From an uncultured Porphyromonadaceae bacterium (GTDB lineage: Bacteria; Bacteroidota; Bacteroidia; Bacteroidales; Muribaculaceae), in assembly GCA_905202215.1 (NCBI GenBank), contig CAJKRG010000033.1:1-32522 (forward strand): 32,522 nucleotides of DNA. Direction: 5' to 3'. The notes beneath the pieces were generated by a model. That model did not search any database. It saw only the letters and a program-made list of their open reading frames with translations, and was not told the DNA's origin. Shown in pieces: positions 15,841 to 23,732 of the stretch; position 1 is the first letter of the stretch, and each line of letters opens with the position of its first letter. Both the position numbers and the translations under genes were made by a program.

Positions 15841-17358
15841 ATGCTTAATCTTACGCCTCTGGTGCGGCCCGTGTTCCGTCGCCGTGCTGCTTCAGCCGCT
15901 TTATGGGCTGATCCCGAGGGCATGGAGCGCACCCAGCGCGCCGTGCTCGCGCGTCTTCTGCGCCGTGCCTCCGGCACTGTCTACGGGTGTCGGCATGCCT
16001 TCGGACGGCTCGACAGCTATGAGGCCTATGCCTCGGCGGTGCCCGTGGTGAGCTATGAAGATCTTCGGCCCGAGGTGATGCGCATGGTCGGGGGCGAGCG
16101 CGATGTGCTGTGGCCCGGCATATGCCGCCGCTATGCCCAGTCGAGCGGCACATCAGGCGGAAAGAGCAAGTACATACCCATCACCGACGACTCGCTGCGC
16201 TACAACCATTATGCCGGAGGCGCCGCCGCCGTGGCACACTATCTGGCGCTTTACCCCCGGAGCCGTCTTTTCGGCGGCAAAAGCTTCATTCTCGGCGGCA
16301 GCTTCGCCAACGAGCTGACCGGACTTGAACGCGGTGTGAGAGTGGGCGATCTGTCGGCCACTCTTATCGATGCCATCAATCCGGCCGTCAATCTCCTGCG
16401 CGTACCCTCCAAAAAGATAGCTCTTATGAGCGACTGGAGTGAGAAACTGCCCCTGCTCATAGAGCGGTCGCTCCGAAGCGACATCACCAACATATCGGGC
16501 GTACCGTCGTGGTTCATGACGGTGCTCCGGGGTGTGATGGAGCGTGCCGGCACCGACCGCATACACGACGTATGGCCCCGTCTGGAGGTGTTTTTCCACG
16601 GCGGCATATCGTTCGAGCCGTACAGAAGCCAGTATGCCGCTTTCTGCGGCCCCGAAATGCGCTATATCGAGAACTACAACGCCTCCGAGGGCTTCTTCGC
16701 CGTGCAGGACACGCGCGAGGGCGGCCGCATGCGTCTGTTGCCCGATATAGGCGTCTTCTATGAGTTCGCGCCTGCGGATGGGGGTGCTGTCGTGCCCGCG
16801 TGGAAGGTAGAGGAGGGCAGAGTGTATTCGCTCCTCATATCGGCTCCCAACGGTCTGTGGCGCTATGCCATCGGCGACACAGTGCGTATAGAGAGCGTCG
16901 AACCGCTGCGCATATCCATCGCAGGACGCACACAGAGCTTCATCAACGCCTTCGGCGAGGAGCTGATGGTGTGGAATGCGGAGGCGGCCATGGCCGAGGC
17001 CTGCGCCCGTACAGGCGCCTCCGTGGCCAACTATACGGCGGCACCGGTCTATGCCTCGTGCGGCACCAAGGGTCATCATCAATGGCTCGTGGAGTGGTCG
17101 CATCGTCCAGCCTGCGGCCCTGAGGCGTTCGCCGATGTGCTCGACGCGGCCCTGCAGCGCGTAAACTCCGACTACGAGGCCAAGCGCTCCGGCGGAATCT
17201 TCCTCGGCCGTCTCGAGCTCACCGAAGTACCCGCAGGCACTTTCGACCGCTGGCTCGCCTCCACAGGCAAGCTCGGCGGCCAGCGCAAGATCCCCCGCCT
17301 CGCCAACGACCGGCGCATAGCCGACACCATTCTTCAAATTATGAATTGTGGATTATGA
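15841..17358 (+). CDS. GH3-family acyl-acid-amido synthetase-like protein
   Basis: The 505-residue protein belongs to the GH3 branch of adenylate-forming enzymes. It shows the ATP/AMP motifs SSGTSGGKSKYIP (101-113), YNASEGFFAVQ (near 280) and YAIGDTVRI (near 343). Plant members conjugate amino acids to acyl acids such as auxin or jasmonate; substrates of the Bacteroidota members are unknown. The start at 15841 is set by the -7 box just upstream; an in-frame TTG at 15835 falls in that box. The last residues (IMNCGL and stop) are encoded by heptamer repeat sequence (ATTATGAATTGTGGATTATG), so the original 3' end was probably changed by the repeat. It is followed by repeats and then the alkaline phosphatase. 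Confidence 0.85.
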   Translation: MLNLTPLVRPVFRRRAASAALWADPEGMERTQRAVLARLLRRASGTVYGCRHAFGRLDSYEAYASAVPVVSYEDLRPEVMRMVGGERDVLWPGICRRYAQSSGTSGGKSKYIPITDDSLRYNHYAGGAAAVAHYLALYPRSRLFGGKSFILGGSFANELTGLERGVRVGDLSATLIDAINPAVNLLRVPSKKIALMSDWSEKLPLLIERSLRSDITNISGVPSWFMTVLRGVMERAGTDRIHDVWPRLEVFFHGGISFEPYRSQYAAFCGPEMRYIENYNASEGFFAVQDTREGGRMRLLPDIGVFYEFAPADGGAVVPAWKVEEGRVYSLLISAPNGLWRYAIGDTVRIESVEPLRISIAGRTQSFINAFGEELMVWNAEAAMAEACARTGASVANYTAAPVYASCGTKGHHQWLVEWSHRPACGPEAFADVLDAALQRVNSDYEAKRSGGIFLGRLELTEVPAGTFDRWLASTGKLGGQRKIPRLANDRRIADTILQIMNCGL

Positions 17359-17489
17359 ATTATGGATTATGCAAATTATGAATTGTGGTTTATGAATTTA
17401 TAGTCACGGTTCCGTCCCTCGTCCCTCGCCCCTCGCTTCTCGCCCCTCTCCACTAACCCTTAACCCACTAACCCTATAACAACCAACCA
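17337..17489 (+). repeat. Heptamer arrays of three families (ATTATGR, CCCTCGN, NNTAACC)
   Basis: ATTATGA/ATTGTGG/ATTATGG units run from the last GH3 codons to about 17400. CCCTCGT/CCCTCGC units follow at about 17413-17450, then CTAACCC-type units to 17489, just before the phosphatase ATG. No promoter box was found here. Confidence 0.75.
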
Positions 17490-17490
17490 T

Positions 17491-18870
17491 ATGAAATTTC
17501 GCAATTATCTGTTTCTTCTGTTTGCGGCTGTGGCGCTCGGCGCTGCGGCCAAGGCGCCGAAGTATATCTTCTATTACATCGGCGACGGCATGGGTATGGG
17601 TCCCGTGATGGCGGCCCAGAATTATAACCGCAATATTCTCGGCAACGACAAGCCTCTGAACATGATGCAGTTTCCTGTCGTCGGCTGGTCGCAGACATGG
17701 TCGGCCAATTCCGACATAACCGACTCGGCAGCCGCCGGCACGGCTCTCTCGACAGGCTCCAAGACCAAAAACTCGATGCTCGGCATGAATGCCGACACCG
17801 TGGCCGTGACCTCCGTGGCCAAGATTCTCTTCGACGAGGGCTACGGCGTGGCCGTAGCGACGTCCGTAGCGCCCGACGACGCCACTCCCGGCGCGTTCTA
17901 CACCCATGTGCCCAACCGCGGCATGCTTTACGAGATTGGCTGCGACATGGCCGCCAGCGGCTATCAGTTTGTAGCCGGCGCAGGCCTCCGCGGTACCATG
18001 ACCGACGGCAAGCCCAACGATCTTCTCGACCGCTTCGCCGCCGAGTGTGTCCAGATAGTGCGCGGACCCGAGGGTATCGACGCCATCAGCTCCGACCGTG
18101 TGCTCGTGCTCAATCCCGAGGGCGGATCCGACCATAATATCGGCTATACAATCGATTCCATCGCCGGCGCTCTCACCCTGCCGATGATTGCCCGCGCGGC
18201 CCTGACGCAGCTCGAACGCACATCGCCCGACAAATTTTTCATGATGATCGAAGGCGGCAACATCGACCATGCCCTCCACGGCAACGACGGTGGCGCCGCC
18301 ATCAAGGAGATTCTCAACTTCGACCAGGCTCTCGGCGTGGCTTTCGACTTCTACCGCCAGCACCCGGACGAGACCCTCATCATCGTCACCGCCGACCACG
18401 ATACCGGCGGCATGGCTATCGTAAAGGAGCGCGGCGGCAAGGGCGGCCTGGCCAATATCGACTATCAGAAGGTGTCGAAAGAAGAATTCAGCAATTTCTG
18501 CAAGGCCATGCTCAAGACCCGCAACATCTTCACATGGAACGACATGAAGGAGTATCTGTCTGAAAATCTCGGTTTCTTCACCCATATTCCTGTGAGCGAG
18601 AAAGCCGAAGCCCGGCTTAAAAAGCTCTTCGACGATACTTTCGAACTCCGCAATACCGCCGACCAGAAGACGCTCTACGCCAATTTCAACGCATTTGCCG
18701 TCGAGGTGTTCAATATGTTCAACGACGCCTCAGGTCTCGCTTTCACCACCACAAGCCATTCGGGCAACGTTGTGCCGGTATTCGCCGTAGGCTGTGGCGC
18801 CGACGCCCTCAAAGGCTTCAACAACAATACCGATATTCCCGTGGCTATTCTCAAGGCGGTAAGGAAATAA
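17491..18870 (+). CDS. Secreted alkaline phosphatase
   Basis: The 459-residue protein has a signal peptide (about residues 1-20) and one alkaline-phosphatase domain. Visible active-site motifs are YIGDGMG (metal Asp, near 32), TDSAAAGTA with catalytic Ser79, EGGNIDHALHGND (metal Glu, Asp and His), TADHDTGG (Asp-His pair) and TTSHSGNVVPVFAVG (C-terminal metal His). All are intact. A segment between the TADHDTGG motif and the C-terminal His is helical and poor in motifs, as in other Bacteroidota members. The enzyme releases phosphate from monoesters in the periplasm or at the surface. It lies downstream of a secreted EEP-fold enzyme, consistent with a role in phosphate scavenging. The spacers on both sides are heptamer arrays. 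Confidence 0.9.
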   Translation: MKFRNYLFLLFAAVALGAAAKAPKYIFYYIGDGMGMGPVMAAQNYNRNILGNDKPLNMMQFPVVGWSQTWSANSDITDSAAAGTALSTGSKTKNSMLGMNADTVAVTSVAKILFDEGYGVAVATSVAPDDATPGAFYTHVPNRGMLYEIGCDMAASGYQFVAGAGLRGTMTDGKPNDLLDRFAAECVQIVRGPEGIDAISSDRVLVLNPEGGSDHNIGYTIDSIAGALTLPMIARAALTQLERTSPDKFFMMIEGGNIDHALHGNDGGAAIKEILNFDQALGVAFDFYRQHPDETLIIVTADHDTGGMAIVKERGGKGGLANIDYQKVSKEEFSNFCKAMLKTRNIFTWNDMKEYLSENLGFFTHIPVSEKAEARLKKLFDDTFELRNTADQKTLYANFNAFAVEVFNMFNDASGLAFTTTSHSGNVVPVFAVGCGADALKGFNNNTDIPVAILKAVRK

Positions 18871-18879
18871 AATAGTTGA

Positions 18880-18995
18880 TAATGTGAAAAGTGAAAGGTG
18901 AAAGGGAAGTGAAGAGTGAAAGGTGAAGGGTGAAAGGGAAAGCCCGTTATCAGAACAATTAACTTCACCTTCCACCCTTAACCTTTAACCATATA
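18880..18995. repeat. Heptamer arrays, GTGAANN arm and inverted CACCN/TTAACC arm
   Basis: After the phosphatase stop codon, GTGAAAA/GTGAAAG/GTGAAGG units run to about 18945. After about 20 unrelated bases, complementary-type units (TTCACCTTCCACCCTTAACC) run to 18991. The two arms could pair in RNA into an imperfect hairpin ending just before the next start codon. Confidence 0.7.
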
Positions 18996-19000
18996 AGAAT

Positions 19001-20446
19001 ATGAAAAAGATCATACTGGCGGCAGTTGCCGCAGTAATGACTCTGGGCGCGGTGGCGGCTAAGCCTCAACTGCGTATCTACGGTGACAAGGGGCGTCCTG
19101 ATACCGTAGCCCGCAGCACATATTACCTTATCGGCATCACCGAGCCGGGCGCACGGGCCTGGATCGACGGCAAGGAGGCCCATGTGTACAAGACCGGCTC
19201 TTTCGGCGCCGAAATCACCCTCAAAGACGGCAAAAACACCATTCCCGTGAAGGTGAAGACCGCCAAGGGAACCAATACGGTCAAGCGTACTGTCGTGCTC
19301 ACCGAGCCCAAGCCCTCGAAGCCGGCCGAGGTGCGCCATGACGTGATATACGACACTCCGCGCTATGCCCTCACCGACTCTGGCGCATATCTGCAGTACG
19401 GCAACGGCGCCGACCGCCTCGGCGGCTCAAAGATGGGATTCCTCGACGAGGGCGTGGGTCTTGTGCTCGAGGGCGAGAACGGCTCGCTCTACAAGGTGCG
19501 CCTCGCCGAAAACCGCTATGCCTACGTACCCAAGAGCTACGTGCATGAGGGCGAATTCGATCCTGCGGTGGTCAATTCGGGGTCGGCCACACTGAGCAAT
19601 GCCGGTTCGTGCGACCGTCTGCTGGTGAATCTGCCTCGCCGCGTGGCCTACAGCAGTGTCACCGAGATCGAGCCTCAGGTGCTCAAGGTGTCGCTCTACG
19701 GCGTGACAAACAACACCAACTGGCTCGTGCGCAAGGGTACTCCCGGTATTGTAAGTTTCGTCGACATACATCAGGAGGCTGACGTGATGACATTCTATAT
19801 CCGCCTCAAAGACAAGAACAACTGGGGATACAGCATCTACTACAGCCGCAACTCGCTCGTCATCGACGTGCGTCACCGTCCGGCCTCGCTTGCCCTAAAA
19901 GACCTCACTATCGGCCTCGACGCCGGACACGGCGGTCAGTATCCCGGCGCGCGGTCGCCCTCCGGCCTTCTCGAAAAGGACGTGAATCTCGACATTGTGC
20001 TCAAAGCAGCCGAAATACTCCGCTCCAAGGGCGCCAAGGTGGTGCTCACCCGCGAGGGCGATACCGGCCCCGAGATGTCGGAGCGCAAGCGCATATGGAA
20101 AGAGGCGGGTGTAGACCTTGCCGTGAGCGTGCACAACAACTCTTCGGGCAATCCGCTTGTTCCTATGGGTACGAGCGTCTACTACAAACACCTCTTCAAC
20201 TTCGGTCTGGCCGAAGCTATCCACAGCTCCATGCTGAGCCTCGGCCTGGTGGACTTCGGTCTCACGGGCAACTTCAATTTCTCGCTCAACGGGCCGACAG
20301 ACTACCCCAATGCCCTTGTGGAAGGCCTCTTCATGTCCTCTCTTCCCGAAGAGGAAATGCTCGCCGACCCGGCCTATCGCCTCCGCATGGCCGAAAAGAT
20401 TGTGGAAGGCATCGAAGCCTACCTCCGCACCGCTTCCGAGCGTTGA
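19001..20446 (+). CDS. Exported N-acetylmuramoyl-L-alanine amidase (Amidase_3)
   Basis: The 481-residue protein has a signal peptide (about residues 1-20). An N-terminal beta-rich part includes an SH3-like segment at about 112-190 and an AMIN-like segment at about 200-300. The C-terminal Amidase_3 domain runs from about 303 to 475. Zinc and catalytic residues are visible: DAGHGG (His near 310), LEKDVN (Glu near 324), VHNNSS (His near 377) and VEGLF (catalytic Glu near 441). It cleaves the amide between N-acetylmuramic acid and the stem peptide in the periplasm, in cell separation or wall turnover. The stop codon is followed directly by a heptamer array. Confidence 0.9.
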   Translation: MKKIILAAVAAVMTLGAVAAKPQLRIYGDKGRPDTVARSTYYLIGITEPGARAWIDGKEAHVYKTGSFGAEITLKDGKNTIPVKVKTAKGTNTVKRTVVLTEPKPSKPAEVRHDVIYDTPRYALTDSGAYLQYGNGADRLGGSKMGFLDEGVGLVLEGENGSLYKVRLAENRYAYVPKSYVHEGEFDPAVVNSGSATLSNAGSCDRLLVNLPRRVAYSSVTEIEPQVLKVSLYGVTNNTNWLVRKGTPGIVSFVDIHQEADVMTFYIRLKDKNNWGYSIYYSRNSLVIDVRHRPASLALKDLTIGLDAGHGGQYPGARSPSGLLEKDVNLDIVLKAAEILRSKGAKVVLTREGDTGPEMSERKRIWKEAGVDLAVSVHNNSSGNPLVPMGTSVYYKHLFNFGLAEAIHSSMLSLGLVDFGLTGNFNFSLNGPTDYPNALVEGLFMSSLPEEEMLADPAYRLRMAEKIVEGIEAYLRTASER

Positions 20447-20574
20447 AGGTTATGGGTTAATGGTTAGTGGTTAAAGGTTAAAGGACTTTTGACCTGATTC
20501 TATAACTCCTTAATCACTAACCCATAACCACTAACCACTAACCCATAACCATTAACCTTTAACCCCTAACCCCA
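20447..20574. repeat. GGTTANN heptamer arm facing an NNTAACC arm
   Basis: The left arm reads GGTTATG, GGTTAAT, GGTTAGT, GGTTAAA, GGTTAAA, right after the amidase stop codon. After about 25 unrelated bases the right arm has eight NNTAACC-type units (about 20515-20574) up to the LOG gene. The arms can pair extensively. No promoter is evident. Confidence 0.8.
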
Positions 20575-20580
20575 AAAAAG

Positions 20581-21150
20581 ATGAAAGCTATCGCTGTTTA
20601 TTGCGCTTCTTCGGCCACTCTTGCGCCGGTATATCACAGTGCTGCCGCCGCGCTGGGCCGCGAGATTGTGGCCGCCGGAGCCTCGCTGGTATGCGGAGGC
20701 GGCCGCACGGGCCTCATGGGCGAGGTTGCCAATGCCGTTCTTGCTGCCGGAGGCACCGCTACGGGCGTGATTCCAGAATTTATGGAGCGCCGCGGCTGGC
20801 ACCACACCGGCATGAGCGAACTCCGTGTTGTCGGCACTATGCACGAACGCAAGGCGCTCATGATGGAACTTGCCACCGGCGTCGTGGCTCTTCCCGGGGG
20901 CATAGGCACCTTCGAAGAACTTCTCGAGGCCATCACCTGGCGCCAGCTCGGTCTCTTCGGCGGAAATATAGCCATCTATAACGTCGAGGGCTACTATGAT
21001 CCGCTCATTTCCATGCTCGAGACCTCGATAGAGCGTGGCTTCATGCGTCCCGACCACCGTGACCTCTACCGCGTTGTCTCCACCGCCCGCGAAGCCGTCG
21101 AATACGCCCTGGCTACCCCTGCCGCAACCGCCTTCTCGCCCAAGTTTTAG
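20581..21150 (+). CDS. LOG-family (TIGR00730) Rossmann-fold nucleotide hydrolase
   Basis: The 189-residue cytosolic protein has the LOG signature PGGIGTFEE (105-113) and the conserved GGRTGLMG (40-47) and HERKALM (88-94) segments. Known members cleave nucleoside 5'-monophosphates to base and ribose phosphate (cytokinin riboside 5'-monophosphate phosphoribohydrolase activity), and some are general AMP/pyrimidine nucleosidases. Length is typical. It sits between heptamer arrays, so co-transcription with neighbours is uncertain. Confidence 0.88.
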   Translation: MKAIAVYCASSATLAPVYHSAAAALGREIVAAGASLVCGGGRTGLMGEVANAVLAAGGTATGVIPEFMERRGWHHTGMSELRVVGTMHERKALMMELATGVVALPGGIGTFEELLEAITWRQLGLFGGNIAIYNVEGYYDPLISMLETSIERGFMRPDHRDLYRVVSTAREAVEYALATPAATAFSPKF

Positions 21151-21156
21151 TTTTTA

Positions 21157-21189
21157 TAGGTTATGGGTTAATGGTTAAAGGTTAATGAT
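21157..21189 (+). repeat. GGTTANN heptamer arm before the four-helix gene
   Basis: Four units (GGTTATG, GGTTAAT, GGTTAAA, GGTTAAT) fill the 39-nt spacer between the LOG stop codon and the next ATG. The facing NNTAACC arm lies after that gene, at 21550-21596. Confidence 0.75.
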
Positions 21190-21564
21190 ATGAGCTTTTC
21201 ATTCGAGAAACTGCAGGCATATACCGAAGCAAGGACTCTTGTTTCGCAGGTGTATAAAATTTTGGGGAATTTTCCCAAACAGGAGCAATATGCATTGACT
21301 ATGCAGATACAGAGAAGTATAATTTCTGTTCCTTCCAATATAGCGGAGGGTAGCGGAAGGCACTCTTTTAAGGAAAAAGTCCATTTTCTGGACATTGCTT
21401 TCGGGTCTTTAATGGAAGCATACTGTCAACTGCAAATAGCCGTTGATTTGAATTATCTGGATAAAGCCACATTTGAAAAATTACAATATGGCTTTCAGAT
21501 TACTGCCAAACTGATATCCGGTCTTAGCAGAAAATTTCAGGAAGCTTTACCCCCTAACCCCTAA
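21190..21564 (+). CDS. S23/IVP-type four-helix bundle protein
   Basis: The 124-residue protein matches the four-helix bundle family first found in 23S rRNA intervening sequences (TIGR02436-like). The hallmark is SVPSNIAEGSGR (about residues 46-57), between amphipathic helices. Related proteins (Avd) act with diversity-generating retroelements, but no reverse transcriptase or rRNA is present here. The gene is clearly more AT-rich than its neighbours. It is enclosed by heptamer arms of opposite sense, and its last residues (PPNP and stop) are read from the right-hand array, so gene and repeats look like one unit. Molecular function of stand-alone members is not established. Confidence 0.8.
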   Translation: MSFSFEKLQAYTEARTLVSQVYKILGNFPKQEQYALTMQIQRSIISVPSNIAEGSGRHSFKEKVHFLDIAFGSLMEAYCQLQIAVDLNYLDKATFEKLQYGFQITAKLISGLSRKFQEALPPNP

Positions 21565-21596
21565 CCCATATCCCCATAACCCCTAACCTCGAACAC
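21550..21596 (+). repeat. NNTAACC heptamer arm after the four-helix gene
   Basis: CTAACCC, CTAACCC, a broken unit, ATAACCC and CTAACCT run from inside the last codons of the four-helix gene to the start of the DUF4271 gene. It is the complement of the arm at 21157-21189. Confidence 0.75.
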
Positions 21597-21599
21597 AAC

Positions 21600-22526
21600 A
21601 TGCCTTCAGCAGACAGCCTGCATGTGCGCACGCCGCAGCAGTGGATAGATCCGCGGCTGCCTTATCCTCCCGAGTATGTCGAGGGGGCGCTTCCGCATAT
21701 ATCGACCTCGATGGTCGATTCTATCGCCGCCGATACCGTGGCGCCGCATATCCTCACGGCCGAACAGGCCGGGCGCCTTGCCGAAAAGCAGTGGGCCGAC
21801 AGCATAGTGGCGGCGCGCGAATATGCCGAGGCACATTCGGGGCATGCCGAGGGCTTGAGTCCTCAGACTCTCCCGTCGTCGTTCGGGCAGATCGATCCTC
21901 TCGGAGTGCTTGTGGCGGCGGCGCTTGCCGTGGCCGGTCTGAGTGCCGGTGGCATACGCCGCGCCCTCAAATCGTACCGCACGGCCCTATGGAGCGTAAG
22001 GCGCCGTCAGAATGCCTTCGACGATATCCACAAGGCTCCTCTGCGCGCCTCGCTGATCCTGATAATGCTCACTGTCGTTTTCGGGGGTCTCGCTCTCTAT
22101 TGCGCTACGCCATGGAGCACTGAGCCGACTTTCGCGGGCGTCTTGTGCGCCATCGGCGTGACCGCGGGATACTATCTTTTCCAGCTCTGCGCCTACTCTA
22201 CGGTCGGCTATGCATTCAGCACCCCGGCGGGGCGCTCGATGTGGCTGGCAGGCTTCACTGCCACACAGGCCTATACGGGTCTGTCGCTTGTGGTGCCGGT
22301 GCTTCTCATGCTCTTCATGCCGCAGTGGCGCGACCCTCTTCTGTGGGTATCTGGCGCGCTCTTTTTAGCGGGTAAAATAGTATTTATCGGAAAGGGGTTT
22401 AGAATTTTTTACCACAAAATACGGTCTTTGCTTTATTTTATTTTGTACCTTTGCGCCTTAGAAATTATTCCTGTACTGGCGTTGTACGCGGTTTTAAGCT
22501 ATATTGAGGCACTCCTGGCCGCGTGA
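21600..22526 (+). CDS. DUF4271 family integral membrane protein
   Basis: The 308-residue protein has a hydrophilic N-terminal part (about 1-95) and then about six hydrophobic segments (near 98-117, 149-170, 177-204, 226-242, 249-268 and 276-306). This layout, and its place immediately before hemD, fit DUF4271, a Bacteroidota family without known function. The last 50 or so codons are unusually AT-rich, and the stretch 22427-22453 holds a promoter-like element for the genes downstream. The start at 21600 follows a heptamer array. Identification rests on topology and gene order more than on a diagnostic motif. Confidence 0.75.
   Translation: MPSADSLHVRTPQQWIDPRLPYPPEYVEGALPHISTSMVDSIAADTVAPHILTAEQAGRLAEKQWADSIVAAREYAEAHSGHAEGLSPQTLPSSFGQIDPLGVLVAAALAVAGLSAGGIRRALKSYRTALWSVRRRQNAFDDIHKAPLRASLILIMLTVVFGGLALYCATPWSTEPTFAGVLCAIGVTAGYYLFQLCAYSTVGYAFSTPAGRSMWLAGFTATQAYTGLSLVVPVLLMLFMPQWRDPLLWVSGALFLAGKIVFIGKGFRIFYHKIRSLLYFILYLCALEIIPVLALYAVLSYIEALLAA
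22427..22453 (+). promoter_or_regulatory. Internal promoter for hemD-rnpA-yidD inside the DUF4271 gene
   Basis: TACCTTTG (22446-22453) is a perfect -7 box, with TTTG at 22427-22430 and a short 15-nt spacer. It lies in an AT-rich island of an otherwise GC-rich gene and would give a leader of about 94 nt before hemD. Confidence 0.55.
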
Positions 22527-22550
22527 ATGTGAATTAAAATCCCTGACAAA

Positions 22551-23315
22551 GTGAAGGTTAATAAAATCCTGGTATCCCAGCCGAAACCGGCTTCCGATAA
22601 ATCGCCTTATTTCGAGATAGCGCAGAAATATGGCGTCGAGATTGTATTCCGTCCTTTCATAAAGGTTGAAGGACTCAGCGCAAAAGAATTCCGTGCCCAG
22701 AAGGTAAACATAGCCGAATTCACAGCCGTCATATTCACCGCCAAGACGGCGGTCGACAATTTCTTCCGTCTCTGCGAGGAGATGCGTATCACCATTCCGG
22801 TGACCATGAAATATTTCTGCACCTCCGAGACAGTGGCCAACTATCTTCAGAAGTATATAGTATACCGCAAACGCAAGATTTTCGCTTCCAAGACCGGTAA
22901 ACTCGCCGATCTCGTGCCTTCGATGCTCAAGCACAAGACCGAGAAATTCCTCTTCGCGGTGAGCGACGTCAACAACGGCGCCGACAGCTCTCTCTTTGCC
23001 GAAAACAAGCTCAACTGCACTCCTGCGGTGATGTACCGCACTGTCAGCAATGATTTCACTCCCGACGAGCCTTTCGACTACGATATGCTCATCTTCTTCA
23101 GCCCTCAGGGTATCGACTCGCTGCTCAAGAATTTCCCCGATCTCAAGCAGGGCGATCTTCAGATCGGCGCGTTCGGTGCGGCAACCGCCAAGTCGGTGAC
23201 CGATGCCGGTCTCCGTCTCGACCTCGAGGCTCCCTCGCCCGAAGCTCCGTCGATGACTGCCGCCCTCGACCTCTATCTCGCCCGCAACAACGGCGAGGTC
23301 GCGGCAAATGCCTGA
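22551..23315 (+). CDS. hemD: Uroporphyrinogen-III synthase
   Basis: The 254-residue protein fits the HemD family, two alternating alpha/beta lobes of about 250 residues in total. It has the N-terminal ILVSQPKP strand, AVIFTAKTAVDNFF (like the usual FTS..av..f segment), FSPQGIDSLL and GAFGAATAKSVTDAGL (like iG..Ta.al...G). The enzyme cyclises hydroxymethylbilane to uroporphyrinogen III in tetrapyrrole synthesis; sequence conservation in this family is low. Translation starts at a GTG at 22551, with no better in-frame ATG nearby. It follows DUF4271 by 24 nt and precedes rnpA by 3 nt. Confidence 0.8.
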   Translation: MKVNKILVSQPKPASDKSPYFEIAQKYGVEIVFRPFIKVEGLSAKEFRAQKVNIAEFTAVIFTAKTAVDNFFRLCEEMRITIPVTMKYFCTSETVANYLQKYIVYRKRKIFASKTGKLADLVPSMLKHKTEKFLFAVSDVNNGADSSLFAENKLNCTPAVMYRTVSNDFTPDEPFDYDMLIFFSPQGIDSLLKNFPDLKQGDLQIGAFGAATAKSVTDAGLRLDLEAPSPEAPSMTAALDLYLARNNGEVAANA

Positions 23316-23318
23316 TAT

Positions 23319-23732
23319 ATGAAAAAATACGGCCTCGGTAAGAAGGAAAAACTTAGCTCCGTCCGTGCCATCGAAATCCTGTTCGGGCCCGGCGGCGCGG
23401 AGTTCAGTACCCTGGCTTATCCACTACGTGCGGTGGCGCGTACCGATGAGGTACGCGCCTCCGACGCTCCTGTGGCATTCCTCATATCCATACCCAAGAA
23501 GCGTCTGCGCCACGCCGTCGACCGTGTGGCCATGCGGCGCCGCGTCCGCGAGGCTTATCGCCTCAACCGTGACCGATATGTCTTACCCGACGGCCTCAGA
23601 ATAGACCTCGGCTTCGTCTATGTGGCCGACAGGCTCATGAACTACAGCGCCGTCGAGCGCGCCATGAACCGCATTCTCGCCGCATTAGCGGCAAAATACT
23701 CTTCCTCCTCCGATGCTGAAATTCATCAATAA
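23319..23732 (+). CDS. rnpA: Ribonuclease P protein component
   Basis: The 137-residue basic protein assists the catalytic RNase P RNA in tRNA 5' maturation. It has the SIPKKRLRHAV segment and the RNR-type helix DRVAMRRRVREAYR (68-81). The family usually reads RNxxKRxxRE here; the Asn is replaced by Val in this copy (Val70), while the following Arg pair and RE are kept. A perfect 10-bp inverted repeat lies within the coding region (23435-23459). The gene overlaps yidD by 20 nt, a common arrangement. Confidence 0.88.
   Translation: MKKYGLGKKEKLSSVRAIEILFGPGGAEFSTLAYPLRAVARTDEVRASDAPVAFLISIPKKRLRHAVDRVAMRRRVREAYRLNRDRYVLPDGLRIDLGFVYVADRLMNYSAVERAMNRILAALAAKYSSSSDAEIHQ

Noticed and set aside
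15957..15977. Palindrome C core (GTGCCTCCGGCAC) inside the GH3 gene
   Set aside because: Only the 13-bp core is present, in frame within a conserved-length gene, without the rest of the module; chance in GC-rich coding DNA is likely.
21190..21564. Four-helix gene as a true 23S rRNA intervening sequence
   Set aside because: No 23S rRNA sequence flanks it; both neighbours are protein genes.
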